Source: Hahella chejuensis KCTC 2396 (GTDB lineage Bacteria > Pseudomonadota > Gammaproteobacteria > Pseudomonadales > Oleiphilaceae). From it: DNA of 64,000 nt. Below are positions 61,216 through 64,000 of this stretch, in pieces. The translations under genes and the position numbers were made by a program. Under the pieces are notes generated by a model. The model did no database searches. It was not told the DNA's origin and saw only the letters and a program-made list of their open reading frames with translations. The stretch covers positions 1,302,001 to 1,366,000 of the forward strand of contig NC_007645.1 of NCBI RefSeq assembly GCF_000012985.1. Reading direction: 5' to 3'. How positions within the stretch are numbered: position 1 is the first letter of the stretch; each line of letters starts with the position of its first letter.

Positions 61216-62760
61216 TCAGTTCTGAACGATCAGAGACTCTCCGGTCATCTCCCGCGGCTTTTCCAGCTCCATCAGATCCAGCAGAGAGGGCGCGATATCG
61301 CACAGTCTGCCGTCTTCTTTCAGGGAGATGTTTTTCGGTCCGATATATATCAACGGCACTGGGCCCGTCGTATGCTGTGTATGCGGTTGACCGTTCTCGT
61401 CCACCATTTGCTCAGCGTTGCCGTGGTCGGCGGTAATCAGACATTGGCCGCCGACTTCATTCAAAGCTTCGGCGATGCGCTTCAGGCACTGGTCGATACA
61501 TTCCGCTGCTTTCATCGCCGCATCGTAGACGCCCGAGTGGCCAACCATATCGCCGTTAGCGTAGTTGCAAACAATCAAATCGAACTTGCCGGATTTAATC
61601 GCCTCCACCAGTTTGTCGGTGACTTCCGGCGCGCTCATTTCAGGTTTTAGATCATAAGTCGCCACATCGGGCGACGGAATCAGGATACGCTCCTCACCTT
61701 CGAACAGCGCTTCTTTGCCGCCGCTGAAGAAGAAGGTGACGTGCGCGTACTTTTCCGTTTCCGCAATGCGCAACTGCGTTTTGTGCAGGGTGGCCATGTA
61801 TTCGCCGATGCTATTGGTCAGCTCGGTGGCGGGGTAGGCGCAGGCAGTGTGAATATTGGCGGAGTACTCCGTGAGCATGACGAAGTCGGCCAGCTTGGGC
61901 AGCTTATTGCGCTGGAAGCCATCGAAGTCCTGCTCGACGAAGCAGCGAGTCAATTCGCGGGCCCGGTCGGCGCGGAAGTTCATGAAAATGACGGCGTCGC
62001 CATCACTGATCACCGCGTCGTTATCGCTGCTTCCTTTTATAAGGGTGGCTTTTACGAACTCGTCGTCTTCGCCCCGCTCATAGGCGGCGGTCAACGCCTG
62101 CACTGCGCTTTCTGCGTGATAAGGCGCTTCGCCCAGCGTTAGCAGGTCATAAGCCGCTTGCACGCGGTCCCAGCGATTATCGCGGTCCATGGCGTAGTAG
62201 CGCCCGATAATGGAGGCGACCCGGCCGCATCCCAGCTCTTTCAGCAGTTTGTCTGTGCGCTCCAGGGACGGTTGCGCGCTACGGGGCGGCGTATCGCGGC
62301 CGTCCAGAAAAGCGTGAACGAAGACTTTGTCCGCGCCGCGCTCTCTGGCGACTTTGCAGGCTGCTAAAATGTGATCTTCATGGCTGTGTACGCCGCCGGG
62401 AGATAACAGGCCGAGCAGATGCACCGCTTTACCGTTGCTCACCGCTTTATCGATAGCGGAGCTGATGGCGGGATTCTGAGCGAATACGCCGTCTTCGATG
62501 TCTTTGGTGATGCGGGTGAAATTCTGATAAACGATGCGGCCGGCGCCCAGGTTCATGTGGCCGACTTCAGAGTTGCCCATCTGGCCTTCAGGAAGTCCCA
62601 CCGCCATACCGGAAGTATGGATGAGAACATGTGGATTCTGGCTGGATATCTGGTCCCAGAACGGGGTATTGGCGTTGGCGATAGCGTTCGAATCTTTGCC
62701 TTCGCGATATCCCCAACCGTCTAAAATGAGTAAAGCTGTAGGTTTGCGTTTTGCAGTCAT
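61216..62760 (-). CDS. gpmI: Cofactor-independent phosphoglycerate mutase
   Basis: A 514-residue Mn-dependent enzyme interconverting 3- and 2-phosphoglycerate. It has the alkaline-phosphatase-type fold with metal site [11 protein letters not shown], nucleophile Ser64 in [36 protein letters not shown], and the C-terminal metal block [14 protein letters not shown] and [10 protein letters not shown]. First gene of the gpmI-envC-ctpA-yibQ cluster, divergent from yibN. The 443-nt gap 62761-63203 contains no gene and no clear site. Confidence 0.97.
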   Translation of the reverse strand: MTAKRKPTALLILDGWGYREGKDSNAIANANTPFWDQISSQNPHVLIHTSGMAVGLPEGQMGNSEVGHMNLGAGRIVYQNFTRITKDIEDGVFAQNPAISSAIDKAVSNGKAVHLLGLLSPGGVHSHEDHILAACKVARERGADKVFVHAFLDGRDTPPRSAQPSLERTDKLLKELGCGRVASIIGRYYAMDRDNRWDRVQAAYDLLTLGEAPYHAESAVQALTAAYERGEDDEFVKATLIKGSSDNDAVISDGDAVIFMNFRADRARELTRCFVEQDFDGFQRNKLPKLADFVMLTEYSANIHTACAYPATELTNSIGEYMATLHKTQLRIAETEKYAHVTFFFSGGKEALFEGEERILIPSPDVATYDLKPEMSAPEVTDKLVEAIKSGKFDLIVCNYANGDMVGHSGVYDAAMKAAECIDQCLKRIAEALNEVGGQCLITADHGNAEQMVDENGQPHTQHTTGPVPLIYIGPKNISLKEDGRLCDIAPSLLDLMELEKPREMTGESLIVQN

Positions 62761-63203
62761 TTTCTGTCCGCCATTAGTAATTTTACGAGTATTCTACTTG
62801 GAATTAGCGCCTATGTCTTGGAAGCCGTCAATCGGAGAAACGTCTGAACCGGTTGTCCGCCCAGGCGGAGTCTGGCTTCAGCTAGTACGCGGGGTTGGGA
62901 TTTTCGTTAGGCTCAGCATACTGTGAAATGTGTGGATAGTTTAAATTTAAAACTACTTTGCATTCGATAGTTATTGGTTATTTATGAGCTGGCGTTAGGA
63001 ATCGGTGAGACGGTCGGGGCTTTGTCTTCTGAAACCTATGGCGGCTGTGTATAATGCCGGGGCTTTTCAGGCGGAGACAGGCGCCGATTGCGAACAGATT
63101 TAAACTCATCCACATCGCCAGGGTGTGATGTGGGTGTTGTGACATCGAAGCGGAGCAGGGCGGCGACGCTTCCTTAGAAGATTATTAAAGAAAAGGCGGA
63201 GTT

Positions 63204-63620
63204 ATGGAGAAGTATCTTTTATTTGCTCTCGATCACTGGATTTTAAGCTCACTATTTGTCGGTCTGGCCGTCGCCCTGCTCTTTACCGAGCGTATGCGCG
63301 GCGGCAAATCACTGTCTCCGCAGCAAGTGGTCAGGCTGATGAACAATGATGAAGCAGTCATCGTGGACGTGCGTGAGAAGAAGGATCTGGCGGAAGGCGT
63401 GATTAAAGGCTCCATTCATATACCCGTCACCAGTCTGAAAGATCGCGCTGGTGAACTTAAGAAGCATGAAGGCAAGACCATCGTCATCGCCGACAAGATG
63501 GGGCAACACTCCGGCATGGCGGTCAGAGCGTTGGCGGCGGGCGGAGTCACTGGCGTACAGCGTTTATCGGGTGGAATTGTCGAATGGCGTAATGCGAATT
63601 TGCCATTGTCAAAAAAATAA
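63204..63620 (+). CDS. yibN: Membrane-anchored rhodanese-like protein YibN
   Basis: A 138-residue protein with one N-terminal membrane segment (about 11-28) and a rhodanese domain (AVIVDVREKKDLAEGVIKGS, QRLSGGIVEWRNANLP). The usual catalytic Cys loop is replaced by ADKMGQHSG, with no Cys, so sulfurtransferase activity is unlikely. GGCGGAG precedes the ATG. Next to grxC, as in other gammaproteobacteria. Confidence 0.9.
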   Translation: MEKYLLFALDHWILSSLFVGLAVALLFTERMRGGKSLSPQQVVRLMNNDEAVIVDVREKKDLAEGVIKGSIHIPVTSLKDRAGELKKHEGKTIVIADKMGQHSGMAVRALAAGGVTGVQRLSGGIVEWRNANLPLSKK

Positions 63621-63663
63621 AAGCCCATATGTATTAGAAGTGACGTTTTAAGCGGTATTCTTT

Positions 63664-63957
63664 ATGGCCCAGTTCAAGCCCGTGACCATTTACACCACGG
63701 AGTTCTGCCCGTATTGTATCCGGGCTAAGCGTCTCCTTGAGGCCAAAGGGGCGTCTTTCGAAGAAATTAAAGTTGATTTCAATGCCGCCCTGAGGCAGGA
63801 AATGATGCAGAAAAGCGGTCGCCGCACGGTGCCGCAGATCTGGGTCGGTGAGGAACATGTGGGGGGCTGCGACGAACTCTACGGTCTGGAGCGCGCTGGC
63901 ACGCTGGATGCGCTTCTGCAATCGGGAGCGTCGGACGAATCAGTCTCCCCTTCCTGA
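63664..63957 (+). CDS. grxC: Glutaredoxin 3
   Basis: A 97-residue glutaredoxin with dithiol active site CPYC (residues 15-18), cis-Pro in RTVPQIWVG and the glutathione-site GGCDEL. About 10 residues longer at the C-terminus (LLQSGASDESVSPS) than E. coli Grx3. secB usually follows, but the window ends 43 nt later. Confidence 0.95.
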   Translation: MAQFKPVTIYTTEFCPYCIRAKRLLEAKGASFEEIKVDFNAALRQEMMQKSGRRTVPQIWVGEEHVGGCDELYGLERAGTLDALLQSGASDESVSPS

Positions 63958-64000
63958 ATAATTGAAAAATAACGACGCGTGTCGGCTCCCAGGTTATTGC

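Noticed and set aside
62534..62926. 130-codon forward ORF across the gpmI start
   Set aside because: Mostly antisense to gpmI and lacking any protein-like pattern in the intergenic part.

Overview
The window looks like chromosomal DNA of a marine gammaproteobacterium, most like Hahella/Oceanospirillales. This is inferred from gene order (hisBHAF; gpmI-envC-ctpA-yibQ divergent from yibN-grxC; mutY-yggX beside tRNA-Phe) and protein style, not from any search. The core is moderately GC-rich with densely packed genes. A visibly AT-richer accessory block lies between about 38.6 and 51.2 kb.

Left part (0-31 kb): a PbpG-type endopeptidase; a two-gene unit of unknown function with a 1131-residue acidic protein; then a complete polyol (sorbitol/mannitol-type) uptake and oxidation operon at 5.7-13.2 kb. 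That operon holds a binding protein, two permeases, an ATPase, a mannitol-dehydrogenase/SDR fusion and an AraC regulator. Next come glycerate kinase, azoreductase with a divergent LysR gene, a second LysR gene, a COG0523 GTPase with a Zur-like box, an AraC/TonB-receptor/DUF2218 iron locus with a Fur-like box, thioredoxin, a soluble PAS chemoreceptor, a GFA-type protein, a large membrane protein and a diguanylate cyclase.

Middle (31-38 kb): secreted proteins. These are a calcineurin-like phosphoesterase and a tandem pair in which a large exported protein has a transglutaminase-like core and a C-terminal dockerin, and its neighbour is a cohesin-like protein with a PEP-CTERM-like tail.

Accessory block (38.6-51.2 kb): a decayed IS1380-type transposase; an IS5-type element that truncates a MerR gene; a thiopurine methyltransferase; an operator-controlled XRE-fusion/nucleotidyltransferase pair (candidate toxin-antitoxin or defence module); a GIY-YIG gene split by an IS630-type element; two decayed VgrG-like tail fragments around a DUF6615-like gene; a frame-split PIN-like gene; and an integron-cassette array with recognisable attC sites but no integrase in view. 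The block ends at the 3' side of tRNA-Phe.

Right part (51.3-64 kb): yggX-mutY, an SRPBCC protein, hisB-hisH-hisA-hisF, a DUF2244 protein, the yibQ-ctpA-envC-gpmI cell-envelope cluster and yibN-grxC. Three copies of a 147-148 bp multi-hairpin repeat (23.4, 38.0 and 57.4 kb) all sit at gene 3' ends and form the most intriguing unexplained non-coding structure.
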